A stretch of DNA of 64,000 nt from Hirsutella rhossiliensis (Eukaryota > Ascomycota > Sordariomycetes > Hypocreales > Ophiocordycipitaceae), in assembly GCF_020360975.1 (NCBI RefSeq), contig NW_025408676.1, forward strand, positions 1,364,001-1,428,000, written 5' to 3'. This document shows positions 46,805 through 59,020 of the stretch, piece after piece. The stretch's first letter is position 1. The number at the start of each line of letters is the position of its first letter. The position numbers and the translations under genes were made by a program. Below the pieces are notes generated by a model. The model made no database searches, was not told where the DNA came from, and worked only from the letters and a program-made list of their open reading frames with translations.

Positions 46805-47632
46805 TAATATCTCCCTTCCTTTTAGTCTTATCTATAAGACTTACTATAGCTACCTTAGCCGCTATATATAAATATACCCTTATTACGTTATATATAAGTA
46901 TATTATTCCTTATTTCTTTATCCTTTTAGGATATACTACTAATAGTATATTTAGTTATATACTAAAAAATCGTTCTTAAAAAGCCTCTAAGCGCGCTACT
47001 CTTACCGAATATATTAACTTAAGTAGAGATCCTACTAATATACCGTATACTTAATACTTTAAGGTAAAGAAGATAAATTATTAGATAGCTAAAAATTCTT
47101 TACGCTATAATAATTATATTACTAGTAGTCGTCCTTATTATAATAGTATTTTAATAGCCTTTTCTTATAGGTATCTTTTAATTCTTTTTATATATAGTAG
47201 CTAATATATTTCTTTTAGTAACTAAATTATTAGTAGAGTAGTATAGGCTATATTTTAAAGAGGAGGAAGCTAAGGAAGCCTTATTAAAGCTTTAAGTATA
47301 GCTTACGAACCTTTAGTTATAAATATCTATTACTATTAATTATTTAGCTTATATTTAAAAGATTCGGAATTATATAAAGGAAAAGAGTTCTAAGTTATTT
47401 CGTCGTAGTATCTAAGAAGTAGATACTAAGGATAGCGTTTTACCTACGCTTAATATATATAAGTATTAGGTAGTAAATAATTTATAATTATTAGGCGTTC
47501 TTAATAAAGCGAATTAGTCTTTATTTAGTATTAATAAGGAGTTTATAAATCTTAGTCCTTTAATCCCTTTTAAACCTTCTAATAAAATTATTAAAGTAAA
47601 GAGCTATAGTAAGTTAAGTACTTAAGTAGTTC
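46805..47632. other. Gypsy B region next to 3' LTR, coding uncertain
   Basis: This is the part of element B between chromodomain and 3' LTR. On the plus strand, antisense to B pol, one frame of 272 codons runs from 46,810 to the D2 insertion with about 20 stops. It reads as hydrophobic segments (ILYAIIIILLVVVLIIIVF near 47,095) followed by a charged helix-like stretch (EEEAKEALLKL near 47,265). A minus-strand frame has about 15 stops. Neither is decisive and I recognise no family. It may simply be untranslated sequence. Confidence 0.35.
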
Positions 47633-48118
47633 TATCGCGAAGCGTGGCCTGATTTCGCAGTTCTCGGAGATATCCCTTGGTAAGAGGGACTAAGGAAGCT
47701 AAAAAACACCCGGTATAGAAGAAGGAAGAAGGAGCTAAAAAGAGGTATAGAAAGGAGGGTAGGGGCATAAGGGGAAGCAGAAGTAGCGATGGCTTCCTAT
47801 AGAGGTAGCGAGAGATAAGACGGATGTGCCGGCAACGGCTAGAAAGGAGGGGAAAAACCGGCAAAAAGCTCGGTAGTTGAAAGGACATTAGTAGCTTCTT
47901 TAAGCAGGATCTTCTTTGTTAATTGAGATGCTAGACGGGTATAAAGAGGGACGTTAGATAGAGGAAAGAAGGACAATTAAGGCAATACAACAATCACTCC
48001 CCTACCGCAATTGCTGCTCCCGTAAGAATCAAATCTCTCTGCCCTGCCTGTCCGACCCCTTACTTCTAATTTCACCTTCGTGCATTTTCATATACTTCTC
48101 GCATCTCTCCTCGCGAGA
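47633..48118 (+). repeat. 5' LTR of Copia D2
   Basis: 486 bp from TATCGCGAAG (TGTCGCGAAG in the 3' LTR) to CTCGCGAGA. Many TG/CA sites remain. The minus-strand open frame of 88 codons here, and its relative in the 3' LTR, are shadows inside the LTR. Confidence 0.92.
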
Positions 48119-48130
48119 GTTATAAGCCCG
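48119..48130 (+). promoter_or_regulatory. Primer binding site of Copia D2
   Basis: GTTATAAGCCCG follows the LTR. With the one RIP change reversed it contains GTTATGAGCCC, complementary to the initiator tRNA-Met anticodon arm, as in C1. Confidence 0.65.
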
Positions 48131-48229
48131 GGAGGAATAGTATTCCTATACCTTCCGGCTGCTGCAAAAGGCACCTTTCTTATATCCCTCGTAGCTTCCT
48201 TTTACCCCTCTTACTAGAAAATCCGATTT

Positions 48230-51200
48230 TTAACCGACTTTTCTACCTTTCCCCGTAATAATAACGAAAATCGACTCCTCTACCGTCCCTACGGTCCGTA
48301 GGACGATTCTTATAGAGCCCTAAGATTAGGATAAGTAGGTAAAGGAGCTACGGGCTCGTGTAGACAGAACTATCTATAATTTAGTCTTCTCTAATAAGTA
48401 GGACCCTCTTAAGCCCCCTCTTCGTCCTAGGGCAACGGACTTTATAGAGGGAGCTACCCTCTTCTCTAAGCTAACCTCTGCATAACAGAGAGCTTTTTCT
48501 GCTGCCTTAGGCGACTACGAGAGTCACCGGAAGGAATACCTCTACGAAACGAAGCTACTAACGGCTGCTCGTACGGCGATAACGGAATCCGTTAGTGCCG
48601 TAAAGCTAATTACTCTTTAAGAAGAAGAGACTCCTAGGCAGTGGCTTTTAAAGCTCGAGACCTCGATAGCTCCCTCGAGGGGCTATATAACTAACCGTAT
48701 TAGGAAGACCTATACGGCCTACCTAGGAGCCTTTTCTGCTAGGAACCTGCTAGCTTCTTCGTGGCTAGCTAAGTAGGAAGAAATCCTTAAGGAAGCTAAC
48801 TAATACTTCCTTATAGAAGCTCTTTCCGGCTAGTAGCTACGGGATATATCTCTGCTAATAAAGCCTATTAGTAACGGTTACTCGACTATCTTTCGAGAGG
48901 CTAGCTAGGAACTAGACGAAGAGGCTACTAGAGTATAACAGTAAGCAGTCTTATTCCTTCGTGGCTAGCACTCGACCTAGACGGCTCGACCTGCTGCCCC
49001 TGCAGCTGCTGCAGCCCCTGTTGCTGCGGCTCCCGCTGCTGCTGCTGCGGCTGTTGCTCCTTCGGCTCCTCCTCCCTCGAGAGCATTAACACCGTTATCA
49101 ACGGCTGCCCTAGGCCCGGCCCCGGCTCCGCCTCTTGCTCCGGGCTAGGCCCCGGTCCCGTTAGTTAGACCGGCCCGACTAGTCCCCTAATAGACCTTTT
49201 AGTCCGTTAGTCGAAAAATCAGGGAACTAGTCGAAATCGAACCTCGTTAAAATCAGCAATAAGGGGTAAAAAGGGGGGGTTTTTAAGCAGACCTTCCGGA
49301 CCGGGACGAGGATTCCTCGAAGAAATAACGTACGAGGAGGAATCGACCTACCTGCTAAGCGTGCAAAAAGCCCTATCGGCTAGAGGACTGCTAGCAGGTC
49401 TTCGAGGAAAACCGACCTAAAGGAATTAACCCTTTAAAGAGGCTACGAGAAACAGTACAACAGTCTCTTAAGGAGGACCCCTCGTTGTAGAAGAAGATAG
49501 ACGAGATTCGGGTTGCTAAGAAATAGTAACTAACGCCGCTGCCCTTATTTAAGCCGCAAATTCGAGGAAAAATCGTTGGTATAGTAAATCCGGCATTCGT
49601 CTTCCCTACGGATTAGCAAAACCAACCGTTAGGACCCTCCGACTATCCCCTACGAAAATCAGCTATCCTTAACTCCGGTGCTTCCCTCGATATCTATAAT
49701 ATACTCTTACGATTCCGGTCCTTTAAGAAGGCATGGAGGGAATACCTTATTGCCGGGGAATTAACCGTACGGATAGAAGGGTACGGAAGGGTAAATTTTA
49801 CGATGAAATTACCTAATAGATCTATACGAATTCTTCGACGAAAAAGGGTAGCTTTTTGCCCTCGATTTTCAACGAGCCTAATTTCCTTCCGCCTTCTTCG
49901 AAAGGAAGGAATCTTCTAGGATATAACGTCTAAGCCTACGAGGCTAGTCTAGAAGAATTAGACTATTAGGCTTATCGAGGAAAAATTCGGTTAATTTATT
50001 CTCGAATTCCGACCTATCCTTAGGAAGGAACCTCTCGAGAAGTCAGCTTTCCCTGCTCGAAGGAGGGTAGGTTTAAAGGACCCTCTTCCGGCAGCCTAAG
50101 GAGACGGTCTTCTTTAGCACGCACGACTTAGTTACCCGGGCCCCCTAGCTTTATATAAGCTAGGTTAATAATAAGGCGTACGAATAAGGGGCCTAAAGAC
50201 CGTCGAATGCGAATACTACGGCCAAGGAAAGACTAGGAGACGAATTTCTAGACAAACGCCTTTACGGCCGGACTAGCCGTATAAGGAAATTTAGGTCGAT
50301 TAGGCCGACGTCTCTAGGGATTAGGAAAGCTTCGTTAGGGTAATGTTTTTTATAGACGCTTTTTTAGGGATGGTTTTCCCCTATTTCTTACGGACCTACC
50401 TAAGTAAGTATAACTAGTCTGCCCTCTAGGACTTCGTTAACTAGATGAAATCCTACTTTAGCTACGAGGTTAAGAAGATACGGTCTAACGGAGAGCTATT
50501 TACAAAGGATATCTTAAATTAGCTTCGAAAAAGGGGCATTTTACCCCTCCCGTTAGCACCGAATACCTAGGCCTAGAACGGAGGGGCAGAAAGATTAGGG
50601 GGTGCTATAATAGAAAGGGCCCGTACGATAAGACTTGCTATAAGGCTTCTATACGACCTTTAGAGGGAAGTCGTTAAGACCGCCTATTACCTTCGGAACC
50701 GGACCTTAAGGGACCCTAGGGGACTAAACTAAGGAATAGACTAGAAATCCCCCCTCGAGCTCTTTATAAAGAAGAGGGCCTCGCTAGCCTACCTTCGTGC
50801 CTACGGCTATAAGGCATACGCAATAACTGCCGATGTATAGCTAAAAAGGAAGAAGAAAAGAAAGCTTAATCCTAGAGCCTTTATTAGTTACCTCGTTAGT
50901 TATAATTCTATAAATATCTTCCGGATCTAGATTCCTCTTCTACGGAAGGTTATTTCGACTAGGGATATGATTTTCGACGAATCTAGCTTCTTCGACGGAA
51001 AGAGGGATCAACAGCCCCTTTTACTCTCTTAACGTTAGCTAATTTAGAAGATTTAAATCCCCCCTTCCTAATAGTCTTAAGAAGAAGTCCTAGACGAGGA
51101 AACGGAAGAAGAAACCGACGTCGAAGTAGTCGAGGATAACGCCGACTTCGAAGAAGAAGAAGAAGCTGCTAGATTAGATGATCTAGACGAAGAAGGAGAC

Positions 51201-53235
51201 TATAGGAAAGCGGTAGAGCTAGAATACGCCTACCTCCCTACGCCTCCTCTTACGGAATAAGAAGAAGATCTAGAAGCAGTTTTTTTAGTTAGTCTTCCGT
51301 CTCGACCCTAAGGGGTAGGAAAGGCACCTCTCTCGAAGGATTACCCGGCTGCCTTTTTATCCCTGCTTCGAGAAGCAAAGGAAGGTATAGGGCCCGATAC
51401 GAAAGAAGACTAGTTTCTCCCCTATTTCGATCGTTTTTCCGACTTCTACCTAACGCTAATAGAAGACGGTTCCTACGGAGCGTTTATAGTAGGCCGGCTT
51501 TTCAAGCTACTATTAGCAAGGAAGGTATATAAAAGAGACCTCCCGGACCTACTAGTAAACTAGAAGCAGCTAGAAAAACACCCCTTTAGAGACTAGTTTT
51601 TCTAGGCCTAGAAAGACCACCTAGCCTTATACGAAGAAATAGGGTCTTTCGAAGAGGTCCTTAAGGAAAAGGCAAGAGGAAAATAGGTCCTTAGCTATAA
51701 GTAGGTCTTTATCTATAAGACTAATAAACACGGCTTCCTTTAAAAGTATAAAGCCCGGCTAGTTATCTATAGGAATTAATAGGAAAAAGGGGATCTTCCT
51801 ACTAGGGCAACTACCCTAGTAGGGATGTCTTTTCGGACCCTTATAGCTATAGTAGTAGAATTCGACCTCGAGCTCGATTAGATAGATGCAGTTAACGCCT
51901 TTATTAACTACCTACTTAAGGAAGAAGAAGTTATCTACATGCGCCTTCTACTAGGCTTCTAATAGCTAGGAAAGGTTCTACGGCTTAGGAAAGCTCTATA
52001 CGGACTACGAAGATCACCCCTTCTTTAGCAATAGCATTTAATAGGTTCCCTCGAAGCCCTAGGCTTTACGAAAGTCCCTTAGGAACCGTGTATAATATAG
52101 AAGGGTAAAATCACGGTCTTCTTCTACGTCGACGATATTATCTAGGCGTACCTAAAAGAGGAAGAAGCTGCTGCTAGGGAGGCTATACGAGGCCTATAAC
52201 AAAGGTATAAGATAACTAGGCTAGGGGAGCTAAAGTGGTTCCTAGGGATACGAATCCTTCGGAATAGGTCCTAACGGACTATCTAGCTTACCTAGGACGC
52301 CTATATCGATAAGGTCGCTTATAAATTCCTCCCTAAATCCCTCGATAAGAAGCTTCCCTCTACGCCTATATTAGACGAAGAGCTTTTGCCTAATCCGTCC
52401 TTTTAAGCTAGGGAGCAAGAGAAACACTAATATTAATAGAAGGTGGGCTCCCTGCTTTTTTCAGCTATTTCTACTAGACCGGATATCTCTTTACGGTCTC
52501 CCGGCTAGCTAGGCATAACTAGAATCCTAGCCCTAGGCATTAAGAAGCAGCAGACAGAGCTATCCTTTATCTCTATTTAACGAGATCATATGGTCTGCGC
52601 CTAGGAGGGCAGGGAAGGAAACAAGCTGCCGAAATCTTCCTCTATTCGAGCGATTCGTCCTTTACGGACAATTCCTTAGATAGAAAGAGCTTATAGGGGT
52701 ATATTATATCCCTTTTTAGAGGAACTATTGCTTAGAGAGCTTCGAAGCAAGCTACCGTTACGACTTCTAGTACGGAGGCAGAGCTACTAGCTCTTTTAGA
52801 AGCGTTAAAAGAAGCGATTTTCCTTAGCCGGCTACTAATATCGTTACGACTGTAAATTCCGTCCCCGTTAGCTATAGAATGCGATAATACGCAGACTATA
52901 CGAATTCTTACGGAGGAAAATAGCAAGCTATCGACCCGGCTACGGTATATCGATATCTACTAGCATTGGTTACGCTAAGAGGTCTAAAGGGGACTTATTT
53001 CCGTCCGCTAGGTTCTAACGGCATTAATAAAAGCCGACGGTCTTACGAAGCCCCTGCCGAAGCAGAAGCTAGCTATCTTCTTATAGCAAATTAGGCTAGA
53101 AGACGTTCGAGAGAAGCTGTCCTTAGAGGCCCGCCTTAAGAGTCTACGAGAGGAGCTAATAGCCCGTACGAGAAGGTAACGTCTATAGCCGAAGAAAAGG
53201 AAGAGGTTTTTCCCTTTAGAGGGCCCCCTATTTTA
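48230..53235 (+). pseudogene. Gag-Pol polyprotein of Copia D2
   Basis: One frame spans about 1,660 codons with stops only at Gln/Trp sites. Gag: 48,230-49,500, with an Ala/Pro-rich linker (about 48,975-49,140) and a knuckle of the type C-x2-C-x3-H-x4-C at 49,353-49,391 (His now Tyr). Protease: near 49,660, SAILNSGASLDIYN, with the catalytic Asp now Asn. Integrase: from about 50,280 (VD.ADVSRD) through RSNGELFTKD at 50,484 to NGGAERLGGAI near 50,575. RT: LYGLRRSPLL near 52,000 and FYVDDII at 52,122-52,142. RNase H: about 52,680-53,070, including TTSSTEAELLALLEALKEA and ADGLTKPLPKQ. A PKKRKR nuclear-signal-like motif lies near 53,190. Confidence 0.9.
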
Positions 53236-53443
53236 ATTGGGTTTTTCCCCCTTTCTTATAGGACTTTCCCCTCTTTAGGCCCCTTTTCCTTAAGTAGGTC
53301 TAAAAGAGCCTAGGGACCCGAAAGGGCCCCTGCTTTCCTCGAGTAAAGGGAGAAGTGTAGAGCTAAGAACCTCCTCTATACGCTTACTAGCCCGAAGCCG
53401 TATTAGCTATGCCCTTAAGGGGCAGGCTATAGCTAAGGGGGTG

Positions 53444-53929
53444 TGTCGCGAAGCGTGGCCTGATTTCGTAGTTCTCGGAGATATCCCTTAGTAAGAGGGA
53501 CTAAGGAAGCTAAAAAACACCCGGTGTGGAAGAAGGAAGAAGGAGCTGAAAAGAGGTGTAGAAAGGAGGGTAGGGGCATAAGGGGAAGCAGAAGTAGCGA
53601 TAGCTTCCTATAGAGGTGGCGAGAGATAAGACGGATGTGCCGGCAACGGCTAGAAAGGAGGGGAAAAACCGGCAAAAAGCTCGGTAGTTAAAAGGATATT
53701 AGTAGCTTCTTTAAGCAGGATCTTCTTTGTTAATTAAGATGCTAGACGGGTATAAAGAGGGACGTTAGATAGAGGAAAGAAGGACAATTAAGGCAATATA
53801 ATAATTACTCCCTTACCGCAATTGCTGCTCCCGTAAGAATTAAATCTCTCTGCCCTGCCTGTCCGACCCCTTACTTCTAATTTTACCTTCGTGCATTTTT
53901 ATATACTTCTCGTATCTCTCTTCGCGAGA
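53444..53929 (+). repeat. 3' LTR of Copia D2
   Basis: 486 bp, starting TGTCGCGAAGCGTGGCCTG with TG intact. Differences from the 5' LTR are mainly CA/TG versus TA changes in either direction, so RIP rather than age explains most LTR divergence. Confidence 0.92.
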
Positions 53930-53934
53930 AGTTC

Positions 53935-56861
53935 CTAGGTATTTTCCTTTAGTCTATATCCTTTCTACTTAATAAGGTATTCTTATTACTAACCTTATTT
54001 TCTTATATCTAGTATTTATTTTACTTTATATTCTTAATTATTATTAACTTTAATTTTTTCCTATAATTTAGTATTTTATAGTACTAGTTTTAATAATAAG
54101 ATATAAAATATTAGGTATATTTATATTATCGTTAGTAGCGAAAGTTTATAGTTAACTTTTAAAATAGTTTTCTTAACCTTAAATAGTCTAAGTTTCTTAA
54201 AATCTAATTTATTACTTAGTTATTTTATTTTAATATTTCGTTATATAAAGTAGACTATATCTCCCTCTTAAAAGATTAGTCCCTATAATCTTTTCCGATT
54301 ATAGTAAGTAGATATTCGTTCTTTAATAAATTAAAGTTCTTATTATATTTCTTTATATAATTTTTATAGCTAATCTACTTATAGTATTACTCGTTCTACT
54401 TATAGTTCTTTTCGAGTAACCTTAAATACTTTTAGGTTATATCTATAATTAGTATATACTAATAAGAGCTTAGTTATTTCTATAACTAAGTTATTATAAG
54501 CTAGTTATACTATTAGTAGCTATTTAACTTAATCGTTTTATTTATAGTTAATATAGTATTATAAATATTATTTAAGCGTTTAGTTAAGTTATTCTATTTA
54601 TCTATCTATTTATAGGTAATAAGCTATACTAAGCTTATATTTCGTCCTTAATTATACTATAAGAGCTTACTAAAACTTAGCTATAAATATACTTTTTTTA
54701 TTAAAGATAATCTTATTTAATAGTCTATAATTACTAATAATTATTTATAGGAATATATATACTAGCTCTTTTATATTACTTACTTCTTTATATAGTAAAA
54801 AGTATTTATACTTTATTAATCTATTAGTAATAATAAATATACTATTATACTTAACGTTAGTTATAAGTTCTTTTAATAATAATAGCTTTATAATATAGTT
54901 AAAAGCTATTAAATCCTATAGTTTCTTTAGTACTAATAGCGGTTATAATTCTCTATATAGTTTATATTATTTAGCTTTACTTTATATATAAAGTTTATAT
55001 TCTTTAATAACTTTTTATACTACTTTCTTAAGCTATAGGAAGTTATATTATTATTTAATCTATTTTATTATTCTTTAGATTCCTTAGTATCTATATATTA
55101 AATATTCGTATATATCTTATATAACTTTATCTTATAATTTTAGTAGTATTTAGATTTTATTCTTATATATTAAAACTTCTAAATATTCTATATTATATCC
55201 GTTTAGTACTTTATATTCTTTTATCTATTTTAGGATCTTTTAGTAAGTTAAGTTATTAAGTTATACTTTAAATATTATATTTAGCTATTGTTACTAGTAG
55301 TTCCCGTTTTTATTAATTTCTAGGAGCTATCCTTTTACTATAAGTGCCCTTATATCGTAGTTACTTTATCGACTAAGGGTATTAGCTTAACTATTTTCTA
55401 TTCCCTTTTTATAGATTATTTTATAGTTAAATTCTAATAAGTATTCGGCTTATTAAATCTATTATCTATTTAACTATTATATTATTATAAAATATAAGAT
55501 ATTCTTATAATCTATATAAACTATAACTTTATACTTACTTTTAAGAAGGTAGTATTAAAATTCTTTAAAAGCTTAAATAATTATAAGGAATTCTTTATTA
55601 TAGATAAGGTAATTAAGTTCTACGCTATATAGCTTTTTTAAGTAGAATATAATTAGTTATAGTCTTCTTTTATTATCCTTTTATCCGATTTATACTCTTA
55701 GAGTAAAGTTTAATATATTAGTTTTAAGTTCGATTTATTATTTTAAATTAAAGGTAGTTAAGACTAGTTCTTATATAATTATAGTTTTAATATATTCGAA
55801 AGCTTTATTAGCTTTATCGTCCTATATAAATTCTTTTTCCTTCTTTATTAAGTTATATAATAGTACTACGATTTTTCCGAAATCTTTAATAAATCGTTAG
55901 TAGTAATTTATAAATCCTAGGAAACTTTATATATCTTTAACGTTCTTTAACGTTAGCTATTCTTTAACTAAGTTAATCTTATCTAATTATATTTATATCT
56001 CTCTTAATAAGATCGTATATTTAAGGAAGTTTACTTCTTATATATAGAACTTACTTTTCTTTAGTTTAACTAGTAACTTTATATTTTAAAGTACGCGGAG
56101 TACCTTATAAATATATTCCTTATATTCTTCTAAGGTATTTAAGAAGATTAAGATATTATCTAAGTATACTATTATAAAGATATTTAAGTATTTACATAGG
56201 ATATTATTAATTATCTATTAAAAGGTAGCTAGTATATTTATAAGTTTAAATAGTATTACTAGATATTTAAATAGTCCGAATTTTATTTTAAAAGCTATTA
56301 TTTATTTATATCCCTTTTTTATATATATTAAGTTATAAGCGCCTTTAAGGTTAAAAGCTATAAACTATTTTTTATTATATAGTCGATCTTATAGTTTTAA
56401 TATAAGCGGTAATAGTATTTAGTCCTTTATTATAATATCGTTTAAGTATTTATAGTTAATAACTAGTTATAGCTTACTATTTTTCTTTAAAATAAATATA
56501 ACTAGGTAGCTTACTTTAGATATTAATATTTATATATATCCCTTTTATAGATTCTTATTAAGGTAGTCGCGTAGCGTTTATAATTACTTTTCGTTTAAGT
56601 TATAGATCTTATAGAACGTCGGCGTTATTCTATCCTTAAGATAAATTTTATAGTCTTATTAGCTATATTTAAGTAACCCTATCTTAAGTTCTTCCTTAAA
56701 GAGTTTATTATATTTCCGGTATTCTTAAGAGATATTCTTTATTCTATCTTATAGGCTTTATTCTTTCTTTTAAGAGTTAGTTTCTCTTAACTTAAGCTCT
56801 TTATTAATTTATTTAAAGTCTTTCCTTAAAGTAGTAATAACTCTTTAGATCTTTATATTAT
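53935..56861 (-). pseudogene. Gypsy B pol: RT, RNase H, integrase
   Basis: Minus strand. The RT palm includes LVINYKYLNDIIIKD near 56,450, FKYLVILFKL near 56,260 and VYLDNILIF near 56,150 (second catalytic Asp changed to Asn). Then come FLGFINYYRRFIKDFGKIVV near 55,880, RNase H and, toward 54,000, the integrase and C-terminal region. These match Ty3/Gypsy elements of the fungal chromovirus type. Stops are at Gln/Trp codons. The upstream part of the gene continues at 59,021 after LINE L3. Confidence 0.82.
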
Positions 56862-59004
56862 TATTATTAAGATTACGCTAGGGACCTAGCTAGAGGTATC
56901 TAGAACTTTAATATTAAATAGGAGGGAAAAACTAAAGTGCCTAGGGGAAAACCCTCCCTTCTTTTAGTATAGGTCCGCCTCGAACGAGGTCGTAGTAGTA
57001 GTACGTAGGAAATTTACACCGGCTACCGCGGGCTCCTCCCGCGAAATTGCGTCTCGGCGCGGGCCCTCTCGGGCCATAGCCGCTACTATCCCGAGCGGCC
57101 GCGGCCCGGGCTCGCTAGCCCGGGCCTAGGGTTATAGGTAGTAGTCTCTCTCCGAGGGCCCGACTCGCGGGCGCCTCTATTTACCCTAGCTCCCGCGTCG
57201 CAGCCGCGTAGCCGCGGTTGCGTCGGCTTATTAGTCCGTTAGTTAATAGGGCAGGTAATATCCGGTTACCGGGCCGGGCGCTAGTATAGGTCGCTCCTAG
57301 GTAGGGCCGGCTAATCGAAATTCGGTCGGCCGGCTCCGCTAATCGTAAATCGGTTCCCGTCCGGCCACGCGACTTCCCGATCGGGGGCGCGGCGGCTATA
57401 TTTACCCTCTATCTCGTAGTTACTAATTACGCGCGCCGGCTCGCGCCTATATACCTGCCCTCCCCCCCCGGTTCTATACGTGCCTCCTCCTATCCCTCTA
57501 TTATCTATCTCTTTCGTAGGCCTAACTACTACCTCGCCCGCCTCGTTTCTATAACTCTAGGTCTCTTTAATACCGTATTTAGTTCGCTCGTCGTCGCGTC
57601 GCAATATCTAACTAGGAAGCCGACTTAGGTAGTAGCGGCTCGCCTCCTTTAAAACCCCCTCCTTATAAGAAAGTCGCTATAGTAGTAGGATTAAAGCGCT
57701 CTATCCTATATTTTACGTATATTAAGCGTCTTACTAGTAAGCTTACCTATAAGTCCTTCGCCGGCTATTAGAACTAGTCTTATACGTATTAATCCCGGCT
57801 TTATCTTAGGTCGGTCTTACCTTTAGTATTTTTACTAACTTTAATAGCCGTAAAGGCTAAAGCGTATATCGCTTACGCTAACTTTAACTAGTCTTATTAC
57901 CGAGTAAGTAACCCCTTCCCGCTATAGTGCTATCCGAGTTCGGTGCTAATCTAAGTTCTAGATTACCTCCGAAGGTAAGGAGGCCGCTAGTGCCCTTTAC
58001 TAGGCATAGTCCGAGGTCGATAGCCCTTCCCTTATTAAGGGTTTAGTATAAGAGCGCTTTTATCGTGCTACTCTAAAAACTTATATTCGCGCTAGTCGGA
58101 AGGCCCCCGCCGCTAAGGGTAAGGGCGCGTCGGGCGAGTCCGCCCTTAGTCCGGCTATAGTCGCTAAGAATATAAAGACGCTCGCGTTAGCCTTTACCTA
58201 TTTTATAGACGATACCCGCTATATATACGAGTCCCTAGAGAAGCACCTAGGTAAGTTTAGCGACGCTATTAAGACCCTAGCCTAGGTCGGGCCTAAGTCG
58301 CTCTTAGTCGCTTAGAAGACTCTTACGGCGGTTAACGATCTCGCTAACTATTTCTATCCTATTGCTAGCGACGGCCCTAACGCGGAGGATAGCGGCTTTA
58401 ATCTTACTAGTCTTACTAGGCCCGTTCCGGCCCTAATCCCCGTCGATAAGGGGAAGGGCAAAGGTAAGGGCAAGGCGGTAGCCGCGTTTAAGGCCCTATC
58501 TAAGGCTAAGGCTAAGGTATCTATGCCCGTAGCCGTCGCAGAGCTGGCTCGGGAGCTAACCGCGTCTTCCTCCGACGCCGAGCCGTAGCCTAGTAGTTCT
58601 CCTAGCGCCGAGCCCGCCCCGAAGCGTCCCTATCTTACGTCGCTTGCCGATCCTACTAACGCTCCCGACTTTATCTAGTAGCGTCTTTATAGCCGTCGCG
58701 GTTTAGTCCCGGCTAAGATTATTACTAGTCTTAACCTCGATTAGATCTATAGTTATAGTATAGGCTATAGCGAACGCCTCCGTGCCGCCGCCGGTATAGG
58801 TCCTGCCTTAATAGAGACCCCGGTCGTTACTCTATCTCGTAAGCTAGCCGTCTAGGCTAGCTCTGGTTCGGGTTCGGGGTCGGGTCCGTTCGGTTATCGT
58901 TAGGGTTCTCGTAGCGGTAGTAGTCCCTATACTCCTCGTAAGCCTTAGGTTACTCCCTCCCATGCTCCGCGTGCTACCCTAGGGGGGTCTCGTTATTCCC
59001 GCTA
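56862..59004 (-). mobile_element. 5'-truncated LINE copy L3 in Gypsy B
   Basis: 2,143 bp flanked by a 16-bp duplication, TAGATCTTTATATTAT (56,846-56,861 and 59,005-59,020). The TTATTATTAA tract at the left edge is the reverse of a TAA-repeat tail, so the LINE sense strand is minus and the RT part is lost by 5' truncation. It matches L1 11,266-13,426 but keeps high GC and many CpG. The left 130 bp are shared with N1 and N2. Confidence 0.78.
57480..59004 (+). pseudogene. Plus-strand frame antisense to LINE L3
   Basis: A frame of about 500 codons on the strand opposite to the LINE sense, with stops only TAA/TAG at likely Gln sites. It is most protein-like from 57,960 on: ALAFTYFIDDTR, DLANYFYPIASDGPNAED, a KGKGKGKGK linker near 58,455, AELARELTASSSDAEP, LVPAKIITSLNLD and a Gly/Ser-rich end cut by the insertion boundary. 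The corresponding frame persists in L1. I recognise no family. Other frames are also rather open in this GC-rich stretch, so coding is unproven. Confidence 0.4.
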
Positions 59005-59020
59005 TAGATCTTTATATTAT

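Larger units (their letters stand above)
47633..53929 (+). mobile_element. Ty1/Copia element D2, nearly complete
   Basis: 6,297 bp with 486-bp LTRs (47,633-48,118 and 53,444-53,929) and target duplication AGTTC (47,628-47,632 and 53,930-53,934). It is inserted in Gypsy B. It has a half-tRNA primer site, a complete gag-pol and the purine tract AAGGGGGTG before the 3' LTR. It keeps far more CA/TG than its neighbours. Most damage is Gln/Trp to stop, plus some Asp to Asn at catalytic sites. Confidence 0.93.

Noticed and set aside
47622..47888. 88-codon minus-strand open frame, repeated at 53,433-53,675
   Set aside because: Both lie in the Copia D2 LTRs, antisense to the element, and cross the LTR edge into different flanks. 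It is LTR sequence, not a gene.
52732..52926. 64-codon minus-strand open frame
   Set aside because: It is the complement of the D2 RNase H coding region, which reads clearly on the plus strand.
56862..59004. L3 as an independent DNA transposon or host gene insertion
   Set aside because: The long target duplication and short-repeat tail indicate target-primed retrotransposition, and there are no terminal inverted repeats.
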